From: Podaxis mareebaensis
Lineage: Eukaryota > Basidiomycota > Agaricomycetes > Agaricales > Agaricaceae
Reading direction: 5' to 3'
Assembly (NCBI GenBank): GCA_018524725.1
Contig: JAEUWP010000207.1
Coordinates: 434,001 to 498,000 of the forward strand
DNA: 64,000 bases
Shown in pieces: positions 25,034-38,100 of the stretch (within the stretch, counting starts at the first letter, position 1; every line of letters begins with the position of its first letter). Under the pieces are notes generated by a model. That model worked only from the letters and a program-made list of their open reading frames with translations, was not told the DNA's origin and did not search any database. A program made the translations under genes and the position numbers.

Positions 25034-27796
25034 TGCCAGCCACTATTTCTTCGGGGACGTTAGTTTCGTCTAGGCCGGTTTCAACAAGAAAGGATGGGTG
25101 GATTAACCTGGTGTGTATTTGTTTCATCCGAATGCATGGTGGTATGCCTGTGCGCGGGACCCCATGCCGTCTAGCGGTCTGCTGACGTTGAAACTTAAAG
25201 CCGAGCTCGGACTCGTCTATATATCCTATCGGTGCCCGCTCGAGTTTTGCCAATATATCCGATCGAGTACGTCAGAACGGATTCCTACTCAGTTGGCGCG
25301 TCGTTCAAAGACAATGGTTTTACGCTTTTCAAACAGTATTCATTCTCACATAACCCCCTGGATTGGGGATTGGACTTGTCACCAAATAACGTTGAAGACG
25401 ACGATGTGCTGCACATGCCAACGAAAAGACAAAAGACAGCCGGGTTCTCGAAGCGGGGTGTTAGGAACTGCGGCTGTTTGTTCGTCGTTATTTTGGGGAT
25501 ACTCGCATTATTGTGAGCCTTGACAAGCTGTCGCCCTTAAGCCCGACCCTCATGCCCATCTTTGACAGTGTTGGCTGGCCTGTCATTACAGCAGTGACAA
25601 AACGGCCCTTCAGCAAGAACGGCGCATACAACATCGGCGGTATCAACTCTACAGGACAGGTGCGACGTTCTGACTGTGTGGTGCGCATGGGATGGCTGAC
25701 CTGAAGCGAAGATACCTGTCATGCCAGGCAACTGGGGATTAATCGATCTCGATACACCGCAGGAGGTGTATACGGTACCTTCATGGAACGATCCGTCGAA
25801 AAAGATGCAGCTTGTATTCTCCGACGAGTTCAACGTGGATGGACGGACGTTTTATCCTGGAGATGACCCCTATTGGGAGGCGGTTGACTTACACTATTGG
25901 GTTAGAGCTGTTGCTTGGAGCACTGGTTACTGCCATGCTGATGGCCTTGCGACAGGCAACGAACAATATGGAGTGGTATGATCCCGAGGCCATCACGACG
26001 GAAAATGGTTCCCTTGTCATTACCCTCTCGCAGAAGGAGACCCACGACATGCATTACCAGGGCGGTAAGTCCTAACCACTCACCCTCATTTTGCTCGAAC
26101 TTTCTGGAACAAGTGGAACTCACGACTTCGCGAAAATTGATTCAGGGCTTATGTCGACATGGTGCGCCTTCCTTTTCGTCATGATGTGACCATTGATGCT
26201 CACTTCCATGTGTTCTATTAATGGATCCATTTTCCAGGAATAAATTTTGTTTTACTGGTGGATATATCGAGGCGAGCGTACAGCTTCCAGGGTATAACAA
26301 TGTTCTTGGTTTCTGGCCTGCGATATGGACGATGGGAAATCTCGGGCGAGCAGGGTACGGTGCTTCGCTGGAGGGAACAGTACGTCCCTAGTTCATTCTA
26401 TTTTCGTCCCCCAATCTCCGCCCTTTTTCTTCTTTTGTCCCTTTTCATATTCTGGCCGCCTTTGTCCGCCTCCGCAGCACCGATCATGACCTAACGACCA
26501 CCCCATTTTCTTGTCCGTTTCAGTGGCCTTACACTTATGATAGCTGCGACGTTGGCACTGTTGCAAATCAGACAGTGAACGGGCTTCCAGTAGCAGCGAC
26601 CGTTGATGGGGATCACAAACGCGGTGGTGTGTTGTCCTACCTCCCGGGACAGAAGTTGTCGCGGTGTACGTGTGATGGAGAGTCTCATCCTGGACCGAAA
26701 CATCCTGATGGGACGTTTGTTGGACGATCGGCCCCAGAGATCGACGTGTTTGAGGCTCAGGTGAGTTGCGACAAGCTGCATGTCATGGTATTTAGTCGGC
26801 TGAGTGACTGGTGGTATCTGTCATTTTCGGTTTTCGGGATATAGATCGATCGGAATACGCTCATCGGCGATGTTTCTCAATCTGCACAATGGGCGGTACG
26901 CGCGACGTTCATCTGTGTTCCTTGGCTGTGTTGCCAAGCTCTGGGCTGGAATGCTGATGAGATGATATCGGTCATTACAGCCTTTCAACCGTGCATACGC
27001 TTGGGATAACTCGTCTGCCAACATGATCATTGCGGACCCGACTATCAGCAAACAAAACACGTTCGTTGGCAGCGCCACGCAACAAGCTACATCGGTCACG
27101 ACCAATACCGATCCGAGCGCTTACGAATTGAATGGAGGGGGTTACTCTATCTATGGATTCGAAGTGAGGTGTTACTCCCACTGTTCTAAATTGCGGGAAT
27201 GTTGATTGTGCATGGCTGATCAGTACAAACCTGGTTTTGACGATGGCGTAAGTATCGTTCTGGTGGTTTGTAGCCACGAGAGATTGACCCTCCGATCGTA
27301 GTACATCACTTGGATATCCAGCGGCAAGGTATCGTGGACGCTCAGGGCAGCTGGAATGGGACCAGATCCTCTCGTTGAGATTGGGGCGCGGCCTGTCCCT
27401 CAGGAACCCATGGTATGTCTCTCTTTATTAATCTTCAGTGACTCTGTATTCCTCTAACCCTCTTGATCATCAGTATCTCATAATGAACTTGGGGATGTCA
27501 ACCAACTTTGGTCCGGTCGATCTGGTCAACCTGCCGTTCCCTGCACGCATGCGCGTGGATTATATACGGGTATACCAACCCGAGGATGCGATTAACATTG
27601 GTTGTAATCCGAAGGATTTTCCAACGGAGGATTATATCAATCAGTGAGTGTTATCACTACTTATCTCCCAGAGGCATTGTAATTGCTGACCACCGCTTGT
27701 AGGTACATAGAAGCCTATACGAACCCGAACTTAACGACCTGGGTGGATGACTACAAACAACCCTGGCCGAGGAACTCGTTCCTAGGTCAATGTTGA
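25034..27796 (+). CDS. Beta-glucan synthesis-associated protein, KRE6/SKN1 family (GH16)
   Basis: Type II membrane protein of beta-1,6-glucan assembly in the secretory pathway. The probable start at 25034 ([15 protein letters not shown]) is uncertain because the 5' exon joins are unclear between 25110 and 25300. The TM anchor is [13 protein letters not shown] running into VGWPVITAV across an intron at about 25515-25567. The GH16-like domain follows: [20 protein letters not shown] (25812), [20 protein letters not shown] (26265-26325) and the catalytic EIDVFEAQ (about 26738-26762), with acids in the ExDxxE spacing. The end has [23 protein letters not shown] and [14 protein letters not shown], stop at 27796. 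About ten introns. It opens a small group of wall-related genes. Confidence 0.92.
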
Positions 27797-28096
27797 GCAT
27801 TGACCGAACAGCAGTTTCTTGCATTTGTATCTGTTATTGTTATCTCTGTGTCATGTATCCTTATTCACGCCTACCATCCGTTTGCGTTCTCTCATCCCAC
27901 TCATTCGTGTCACATTCATTCATAGATTTTAAGACAACTTAGACTGTTACTATATGTGGCGTTTAGCCCTTTTATACGTAGATATTCTCTTCCGTTTTCT
28001 GTTCTTTCATTTCATGGACCATGACATAAGTTTGGACAAATTTCTATATACACCCCTATCCTGCTTATACACTATCACCGGACGCCGCAACTTTTA

Positions 28097-28928
28097 TCAG
28101 CATAGGCAAGGCAAGTGCATTGTGACGAGTGTGCACTGAGCACCAGAGGGAGTATCGTTACCAGTCTGAAGATAGACATCGTAGAAGGATGGGTTGCTCG
28201 TAGCGCAAGCGATGAAATTGAGCTGGCGAGGCGAGGTCGTGATGATGGTATCGCCCTCCAAACCCCAGTTGGTAGTAGTGGCCGTAGTGTCCAGAGTGAG
28301 GGGCTTGTAAGACGTTGAGACACCGTTATTGACGTTGAGGTAGAGCTTGCTGCCGTTAGACTGGTTTAGTGAGATTGTTCCGGAGATTGTGAAACGGCCT
28401 GAGGAGGCTTCGGGACCGAGCTGAGGTTTACCGCCTTGTGATTCGAGTTAGGGAGTTCGGTGCATCAGGAGAGGATGTGGTGGGTGTTGCTTACCGTTGT
28501 TCTGGAGGTAGAAGTGATAGACCGGGTCCTGAACAGTACGGATTTGAGAGCCGGTAGGTGCGGGACCGGAGGAAGTCGTGGAAGGAGGGAGGGTCGAGCC
28601 TGGGTTAGTGGGAGTGGGAGCACTAGTGCTTGTACCAGGGGTTCCAGGGAGACACTGAGAGTAGTCTGCGTCAAAGCCTATGTTTGAGAAACCAGCTCGG
28701 AATGGGATGGATTTATGACTCACAAGGGCTACTGTATGTGCAGACATAGCCAGCTACGCAAGTGGTGGCGCCAGACCTTTCAAGGGTATTAGCACTTTGA
28801 CCGTGGCATGGACAATCAAACCTTACCATCCCTGACCGCCACATTGTCCCCAAGCAGGAGCCTGAGCGTTGACACCTGCAAGAACGAAAGAGAGAAAGGT
28901 CGCGGTTGCAAGAGCCAGGAAATGCATT
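28097..28928 (-). CDS. Secreted protein with N-terminal CBM1 cellulose-binding module
   Basis: Start at 28928 gives a signal peptide (MHFLALATATFLSFVLAG). A CBM1 follows directly: WGQCGGQGWSGATTC, then CVAGYVCTYSSPYYSQC, with the conserved Cys and aromatic residues. A Thr/Ser/Pro-rich linker (about 28560-28640) leads to a C-terminal domain starting TVQDPVYHFYLQNN and GRFTISGTISLNQSNGSKLY, which I cannot place in a catalytic family. It ends in LPCLC at 28097. Four introns. The C-terminal domain may be non-catalytic or an undescribed module. The gene is divergent from the chitinase at 29492. Confidence 0.85.
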
Positions 28929-29491
28929 TCGATTTAGGCGAAAAGCTTGAACCAGAACCGACAGAGGGGTCTTTTATACCGGGGCGTCGGGTATCGGGAT
29001 AAAACTGGGATGTCCTCGCATGTTGGGATTGATTTTTGACACGATCATTGAAAAGAGGGATTATCATCGGAAGTGGGACAAACTTCGGACACGGGATTTC
29101 GAGTTTTTGGGAGAGAAGAAGCGGGGTTGAGTCTGGGGAAGTGATGTAAGGGGATCATTTGACCAGTTGGAGGGGCAATTTGCAGCCATAGTTTTCCCTC
29201 TTGGAACGACTAGACGAGAATCCCGGAGTCCTAGAGGCAAAGCGCTGGTTCAGGTTGGAAATATCACAAAGTGACGTCAGAGGCTCGGCAACCCTCGTCC
29301 TGAGCTTGTCTCGCATTTTGGATCTGCACAGGAGTCGCGAGAAGCGTCCGCAGAGTGACAAAGACAGTGAAGGGGGAGCGGCGCAAAAACACAGCAAGAA
29401 ATATGTAGTCATGTGCCGCCTTAGTCTGGAGAGGAGTTGTGATGGTGGCTGTCCACTCAACTCCATGTTATAAGCAACCACTGCCAGTGTC
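28929..29491. promoter_or_regulatory. Divergent intergenic region CBM1 gene / chitinase
   Basis: About 560 bases between opposite starts of two secreted or membrane carbohydrate-active proteins. The shared region could co-regulate them, but no element was identified. Confidence 0.35.
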
Positions 29492-31212
<1,721 letters not shown>

Positions 31213-31419
31213 ATTGCCTCGTCTCCTCTTTTGCATGGACAATATTTACCACTAGCCACATCTTAGTATCCTCGATCTTAGTGTTTTGGAGTTGCTAATA
31301 AAATCGCCTCACATTGCAGTGGGTTTCATAAAGCACCAATCTTTTGTTCAGTGTCCAGTATTCCAAACACGTTTAACACGAGGCAGTCCAAGAAAGTTTT
31401 AAGATACACCCAAACGAAG

Positions 31420-34400
31420 CTAATTAACCACTTGGGATTTGAGCGCTCCAGAGAGGACATTTCCTCCTGCGACAGGTCGTGCGAGATGGTTCTCCCCCGC
31501 GTTAACGAGGAAGTTGGCCATTGCAAACCCATCCAAATTGCGGAAAGCTGCACAGACGTATGAGCAAACGGATAGAATCGAAAATCATAGCCACCTAAAG
31601 ACACTCACTGACGTTCCTCATGGCGTAAAAAGTTGCATTGAGAGTCTTGGGTGAAAGGGCAAGCGTGAAGAAGCCCTTGAAGAAGCCCTCACTCCACTGC
31701 AAGTCAATGTTATCCCTAACATATATCGAGGAGAAATTGACAGCCTGGCCGAAGTCTCCTGGGTGTCCTCCTGGGGAGGTCACCGACGTCCCAGCGAACT
31801 CAACGCCAATGGCGCCACGCCCAGAAACAGGATCATATCTGTAAGGTATGTAACTCAGCGATTCGTGAACATTGTTGTTAAGCAGAATGCTGACGTCATT
31901 GTGTCATTTGCGTCTGTAGATGGGTCATGTGAACATTGCCTCTCTAGACTCAAATGCTGTACTTACGCGCAAGGTCAGAGACCCAGTTGGCATGACTGTC
32001 CCCAGCCAAGATGACCGTGTTGCTGATGTCGTTGTTGTATAGGTGATCGAGGATGCGGTTTCTGTTCGCGCGGTAGCCATCCCAGGCGTCCTAGGGGTTA
32101 ACAAATTTCTCAGTTGGTACCTCGCCTGATTGGGCAGACGCATGAGCCTTACGACGTTGATTGCTTTGGAGGTATGGAACTGTCACAATAATGGAAATTA
32201 GCGAACCAAGTCAAAACTCACAGCCTTGTAGATTGAGTTGAGTGAACACGATTTGTTGACTGCGTTCTCAGCGTTGAGACATCGGTTGACCCGAGATACA
32301 GACGAATCACATACCCAACGATACGCCAAACTGCCCCGCGAGATTTTGATTCAGAAAGCGTGTCCATAAGCCCTGCATTGTCCGAACTTTTGGTAGATGT
32401 TCAAAGGAGAAATGGTCAGATTTACGAACATTTCTCTTGATTGGGACCCATTAAGGATCGGCGTGGTTCATCGGCGAGTGAAGCGACAACTATGAAGACG
32501 GTGAGGCTTGGTTAAACACATCGAGTATCGGTATATCAGAGTGGATCAGGAGCCTCACATGCTAAAGACACAAGTTACTGAAAGATCCATGAAAGAGAAT
32601 GCAAAAGCTTACCTCTATTGTACCCAAGCTGTACGTGAAACAAGGCTTTGGTCAGTCGAGATATCCACAACGACGCAAGAAAGAATCTACATCAGTAATA
32701 TCACGGTCATACTGACCTGTAAATGTTCAACTCGAAGTTGTTCTTTCTGGTGGACTGTATGAACCACTCACGAGTGTCGAGCATTGACAGGTCAAGTAAT
32801 TTTCCGATTTGGAAGTTCCTCCAGATGCGGAGTTGGTCTTTGGCATCCACTTGGCGGATGGGCATCCATTCGTGGTAGGCACGGACGCCAGCAAGTTTCC
32901 TGTCGGTGAAGCATGCACCGGAAGGTGAGAATGTACATCCTGCAGCTGTGTCGTTGGAATCTGATGTGCCTGCTTTCCACGCATTGTTTGCAATCTGAAG
33001 TCGGCGGTATCAGACGAGAAGATGAATGGAAATGCCCCGATGCTTGCCTCGTGGTCATCCTAGTAACACGGGGATGATGAGCTGAGAGCGCATAATTGGT
33101 GTGATCAATCATTTGTGGCGTACCCTGGAGGAGTCGGTGAGTGTTTTTCTGTAGCCATAGGGATATAGCGATAACTCACCAAACAGTGATCCAGGGAGCA
33201 GACTCGTGAGCGAATTGCAAATCAGGATCGGTCCTATATTGTCCCAAGCGCTGCCGATAGTCATGGATGGTAGCCAACTCCCGACCGAGGACAGCGCGAC
33301 CAATACGTGCCCTTTGGAGTTGATCAGCACAAGCACATCTTGGGATAAAATAGGCCACATACCCATTACCGGGGGATTCATATATCTAGCTCAAGCTTAA
33401 GTCTTGGACTACAAATAGTATGGAGATTATGACACTCACGTAATCGCCCAGATGGACGAAGAGGTCAGCAGTGGTATTGCGTGTAGCAAACCCGTAAGCA
33501 TTAAACCATCCTGTCTTATCCGTCAGATGGTTGCGATAACATTAATACGAAAACTGCACTTACCAGCTTGGAACTGAGAACAGGAGAAAACAGCGAGTGT
33601 CAGCGGTTTGCCACCGTTCACCTCTTCGGCAGGTGCTAACGGAAGCAGGAATCAGGCTATTAGCTGTCATCTCACAGCCAATTACAAGGTAAAAGACTCA
33701 CTGTCGGCGCCGGCGAGTGTCCTTGTTTTTCCAACGGGGCTAACTATCCCTGGGTTGGTACAGTCCGCAAATTGGAAGAAATATTTCGTGTCGGGTTTCA
33801 GTTTGGTTGCCTCAACCTTAACTGTAAAATCGATATCGTAGGTGGTGAATGCTTCTCCCGAATCCACAGGATGTTCGAGATCCTGCGTCGTCCCTATTTT
33901 GAAGGAAACGCACACAGGCACGCTTTGATCTGGCAATTGGCCAGAACTGGTTGGAAGCGGTTCGGCACGCGTCCAAAGAATAATGGACGTATCAAATGGG
34001 TCGCCCTGGAACCAGCAAATGTCATCGAGTCAGCCCGATTCGGGCTGGCAACAAACATCCAAACATACGCTTGCAACTAAACATGGGTGGGCTTAGCCAC
34101 ATGGCTAGATATTGCGTACGAGGGCTTACCGGAGTGCGTAAAGTTCACACCCGAGCTCCAAATGGAAGGGGCCTTGGAGTATCTCAGAGATAGCCACAGT
34201 GAGTCTGTGATGAGAGTCCCGTACATTACTGAAATCAGAACCGAAAAAGCCTGGGTAAAGCTCATCCTTGAATCGTGCGGCGTCGACCGTGTCCCTCCTC
34301 GCAGGATGTATGTTCCTCCGACTTAGCGCGACCGTGTCATGGGCGAACTTGTCTTGGAATTTAATAACCACGCCACGCTTGAGAAATACAGGACTCACCT

Positions 34401-34506
34401 GAGGTTCATCAAGGAACGGCGAACGAAAAACCAAGTTTTTGTCAAACTTAACGACGTTGGCCGATATTGCGGTAACAGAAAGCAGAAGCGCGAATGAGTG
34501 GTGCAT
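31420..34506 (-). CDS. PhoD-type alkaline phosphatase, paralog 1 (22 coding exons)
   Basis: Secreted metal-dependent phosphatase or phosphodiesterase, predicted by family. Start at 34506 (MHHSFALLLSVTAISANVV, a signal peptide). In order: WSSGVNFTHSVASGDPFDTS, ILWTRA, a PhoD_N Ig-like domain (about 33700-33960), LAVFSCSQFQAGWFNAYGF, LFVHLGDYIYE, LATIHDYRQRLGQYR, ITVWDDHEIANNAWKAG (metal-site region), LDLSMLDTRQYDRDITD, RRSLMGPNQEKW, DAWDGYRANRNRILDHLY, VILAGDSHANWVSDLA, and a C-terminal domain ending LKSQVVN at 31420. About 21 introns cut it, leaving exons of 8, 23, 1, 12, 26, 16, 11 and 19 bases. It is the tandem copy of the gene at 35198-38243. No frame break was found once the microexons are used. 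Confidence 0.9.
31895..31913 (-). other. 19-base microexon, PhoD paralog 1 (HANDTMT)
   Basis: ACGCAAATGACACAATGAC between CTACAG and GTCAGC. Joins SDLA to YDPVSGRGAIGVEF. Confidence 0.75.
32153..32163 (-). other. 11-base microexon, PhoD paralog 1
   Basis: CAATCAACGTC between CCAAAG and GTAAGG. Gives QGSINVDAWDGYR; only an 11-base (3n+2) exon keeps DAWDGYR in frame. Confidence 0.65.
32613..32628 (-). other. 16-base microexon, PhoD paralog 1 (LGYNR)
   Basis: CTTGGGTACAATAGAG between GTACAG and GTAAGC; continues into VVASLADEPRRS. Confidence 0.8.
32691..32716 (-). other. 26-base microexon, PhoD paralog 1 (QYDRDITD)
   Basis: Between TTTACAG and GTAGAT. Joins LDT-R to give LDTRQYDRDITD. Confidence 0.8.
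33048..33059 (-). other. 12-base microexon, PhoD paralog 1 (DDHE)
   Basis: GATGACCACGAG between TTACTAG and a GC donor (GCAAGC). Encodes exactly the Asp-Asp-His-Glu motif; the next exon starts IANNAWKAG. Confidence 0.85.
33124..33124 (-). other. Single-nucleotide exon, PhoD paralog 1
   Basis: The exon ending ITVW minus one base stops at ...TTTG, then GTGAGT starts a 55-base intron ending CTCCAG. One G follows, then GTACGC starts a 64-base intron ending TTACTAG before GATGACCACGAG. The lone G completes TGG (Trp) and restores the DDHE frame. Confidence 0.75.
33363..33385 (-). other. 23-base exon of PhoD paralog 1 (IYESPGNG)
   Basis: Bounded by GAGCTAG and GTATGT. The following intron (33312-33362, 51 bases) is absent from the paralog, where the same coding stretch is continuous. 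Confidence 0.7.
34069..34076 (-). other. 8-base microexon, PhoD paralog 1 (VAS)
   Basis: TTGCAAGC between GTTTAG and GTATGT. Completes HS-VAS-GDPFDT, the conserved entry to the PhoD core. Joining the flanking exons directly puts GDPFDT out of frame. Confidence 0.85.
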
Positions 34507-35197
34507 CTTCAGCTTCAACGGCTGCCCTGGTCAATGTGTTGCGTGAGTGGCTCTCGACTTGTATTTATGGTAAAATTGCTTATTATTCCGGAATCCATCC
34601 ATCCTCCCGTTCTCTAGCCACTGCTTGGAGGTATGTGACCCACGTTCGTCGGTATCGCCACCGCGACTTGTGGGTAAGTGGCAGGAGACGCCTGCAGAAG
34701 TTCAACGCTGGGAAAAGAAATGTCAATTTTTCCGGAAGGAACGAATTCGCCATAAGTCACCAGACATGTGTACCACCCGCCTCGCGCTGAAACGTGTCTA
34801 ATCTGGCACAATTCATTGTACCTTTCTTCTTTCGAAGCCGTTTGTGGGATCCACCCCTCGTGAGTGACTTCTCGCAATTTGGCGGGCGGCAAGCCATTCC
34901 AGGCTTTGCAAGAGAAGCTATACACTCTGTTGGCAGTCCCCATTGCAAAAAAAGCGCAAAAGAAGACCTTCAGCCTGCGGCATATTGCAGGAAGTTAATT
35001 GAAGTTGCCGCAATGGAGCTACCCTTAAAGGTATCAATAATGACATCATCATGTGAAGCTTCTCAAGGCACGCTCGCCAATTTCAGTTGGGAACAATTTA
35101 CTGTTTCGTACACTAACTTCCATCATCCGGTTAAGCACAAATTCGTCACATTTACACACGAAAGAGCCTATGTGGCGTTCCAAGACGCCTGAGGTTC
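34507..35197. other. Intergenic spacer of the PhoD tandem pair
   Basis: Contains the promoter of paralog 1 and the 3' flank of paralog 2. Open frames of 132 codons (plus, 34794-35192) and 109 codons (minus, 34614-34943) overlap each other and show no recognisable domain, so I do not call them. Confidence 0.45.
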
Positions 35198-38100
35198 CTA
35201 ATTCACCACCTGAGATTTTAACGCTCCAGACAAGACCTTTCCACCTGCAACAGGACGAGCGAGGTGATTCTCTCCAGCATTGACCAGGAAAGTAGCAATA
35301 GGGAAACCGTCTAGGTTCCGGAAAGCTGGAAACGGACACGAATGAAAGAGGGTTGTGAAATGTCAGCAAAGTACACTTACTGACGTTCCTCATGGAGTAA
35401 TAAGTTGCGTTGAGGACCTTCGGTGAAATCGCCAGTGTAAAGAAACCCCTGAAGAAACCTTCACTCCATTGCAGATCGATATTGTCTCTGACATAGATGG
35501 AAGACACATTAACGGCGGCATTAAAGTCGCCTCTGTCGAATGGTCCTGTCGTAGAAGTCACCCCAGTACCAGCGAACTCGACACCAATCGCGCCACGTCC
35601 AGTGGTAGGATCATATCTACTCATCCAGTTATTGGGTTTCACTCGGTGCAACATTTAAACTCACGTCATTGTATCATTTGCATCTACCGAGTGAGTGCAT
35701 TAGTATCACTCGCAAATGTGAAAAGAGCAGCTCACTCACGGGCGAGATCGGACGCCCAATTTGCATGACTATCTCCTGCCAAAATGGCAGTGTTGCCAAT
35801 GTTGTTATGATACAGATGATCAAGGATGCGATTTCTATTGGCGCGATAACCATCCCATGCATCCTAATTTATGAACGGCTGTCAATATGTCGCATCGAGG
35901 AACAAGACATTGAGAACTTGCGAAGTCGATATCTGCATGGTGAAGGTTACTCGAAAGGCCAGTAAGTTGACGCATGGGCTTCACACGTACCTCCTTGACG
36001 GACGAGTTGAGAAAAGACGATTTGTTGGCTGTGATCTCAGTGAGGTATGGGAAAGGTTATGGCGAGAAGAAATCCACTTACCCAACCACGCGCCAAATGG
36101 CTCCGCGAGACTTGGACTCTGAGAGGGTATCCATAAGCCCTGTTAGCTGGAACTTTCAATACAATGTTCAAACGCTCGATCTTCGTAAAATGAACGAACA
36201 CTTTTCTTGATTAGCTCCCATCAAGGACCTCCTGGGCTCATCAGCAAGTGATGACACCACTGCAAGTAGTCATTGATTTCGCTGAATGGATGAACAGACG
36301 ACAATAAAATGGATTTACATTCTGCAGTGGCACACAGAGAAGTTTCAGGTTGTTAGAAAAGTGAAAGCAGTATAAGACTCACGGTGATTGTATCCAACCT
36401 ACGCAAAGAGGTGCGATGATTAGCCATGCCATCCAAGGAGGATTATGGGTGTTACGCACATCAGTCACGTCGCGATTGTATTGGCCTTAAAGCTTCCTGG
36501 TTAGTACTTGCCGTCTTGTGGGCCTAATAGTCACTTACGAGTGTCCAACATCGATAAATCAAGTAATTTTCCAATTTGGAAGTTTCTCCAGATGCGGAGT
36601 TGGTCTTTGGCATCAACCTGTCGAATAGGCATCCATTCATGATAGGCACGGACACCAGCGAATTTCCTGTCCGTAAAGCATGCACCGGAGGGGGAGAACG
36701 TGCATCCTGCAGCTGTGTCGTTGGAATCCGTCGTGCCCGCTTTCCAGGCGTTATCCGCAATCTGTAATGAGGCGCGGTAGGCACACGATCAGGAGTTGGG
36801 TAAATTTGTGCCAACCTCATGGTCATCCTGAGAGGATAATGCGAGCAGTTTGTTTGATATTTTTGAATGTGGTACCAGTGGCTTGACTTACCCTAGTAGT
36901 AGTAAAAGACGAGGTAGTGATCAGAGAAATTCTATGCAGGAAGATGAAAGCGTACCTACCAGACTGTGATCCAGGGAGCAGACTGATGGGCAAACTGCAA
37001 GTCAGGATCTGATCTGTATTGTCCTAAACGTTGTCGGTAATCGTGAATAGTCGCCAATTCGCGACCAAGGACGGCGCGGCCGATTCTTGCACCATTGCCA
37101 ATCGATTCATATATCTATATCAAGTTCAATTCGAAGGCTATCGGCACAAAAGATCGAGGTAATGGCTTACATAGTCACCAAGATGAACGAAGACGTCTGC
37201 AGAAACATTGTGTGCTGCAAACCCATAAGCATTGAACCATCCTTTTCCATAGTTTCAGTGCTTTGACCTCACAATGTCACCGAACGATGATGCTCACCAG
37301 CTTGGAATTGAGAGCAGGAGAAGACAGCAAGGGTCAAAGGTTTTCCTCCGTTCACCTTTTCTGCCGGTGCTACAGTCGACGGAGTCAAGGAAATGCGGCT
37401 GTTGTATTCCAGTACGGCTCACTGTTCCTACTCGCCAAAGTTCTGGTCGTCCCAACAGGACTGACTGTTGTTGGATTGGTGCAGTCGGCAAACTGGTAGA
37501 AGTACTTTGTGTCGGGTTTTAGCCCAGTAGCCTCGACCTTGACGGTGAAGTCTACATCATAGCTAGTAAATGCCTCGCCTGAATCGACTGGCCGACTGGC
37601 CGACAGATCGCTTGTAGTTCCGATCTTGAAAGAGACGCATACTGGTACACTTTGATCTGGCAATTGACCGGAGCTAGATGGCAGCGGTACAGCGCGAGTC
37701 CAGAGAATGATTGAAGTGTCCAAGGGGTCGCCCTAATCACCGAATATCTCAGGCTGACGTCAGGTTAGATACAGGTCAAACTCACACTTGCAACTAAACA
37801 CCTGCTCAGCCACGGCTAGCGAGGCTCTACATCTCCCACTTCGAGGACTCACCTGAATGGGTAAAATTGACTCCAGAGCTCCACACGGATAATGCCTACA
37901 TTTTTGGGTATTAGACCCCATCGGAAGATGATTTAAACATCAATTGAGGTCCTTACATTGCTGAAATCGGAACCGAAAAAGCTAGGGTAAACTTCGTCTT
38001 TGAATTGAGCGGCATCGACAACGTCCCTTCGTGCAGGCTGAATGTTTCTGCGGCTTAACGCGACTATGTCGTGAGCGAACTGTTTACCTGACTTCAGTGG

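Noticed and set aside
33042..33180. Reading the gap before DDHE in PhoD paralog 1 as one ordinary intron
   Set aside because: A single GT-AG intron ending at TTACTAG gives W-M-T-T instead of W-D-D-H-E and breaks the frame; the same problem occurs in paralog 2. The two-intron, one-base-exon reading uses only canonical sites.
34077..34140. Joining FTHS directly to GDPFDT in PhoD paralog 1 with one long intron
   Set aside because: The frame is off by one base. The 8-base VAS exon restores it and matches the paralog and the family motif.
34614..35192. Open frames of 132 (plus) and 109 (minus) codons between the PhoD copies
   Set aside because: They overlap each other on opposite strands, have no recognisable motif, and the spacer must hold a promoter and a 3' end.
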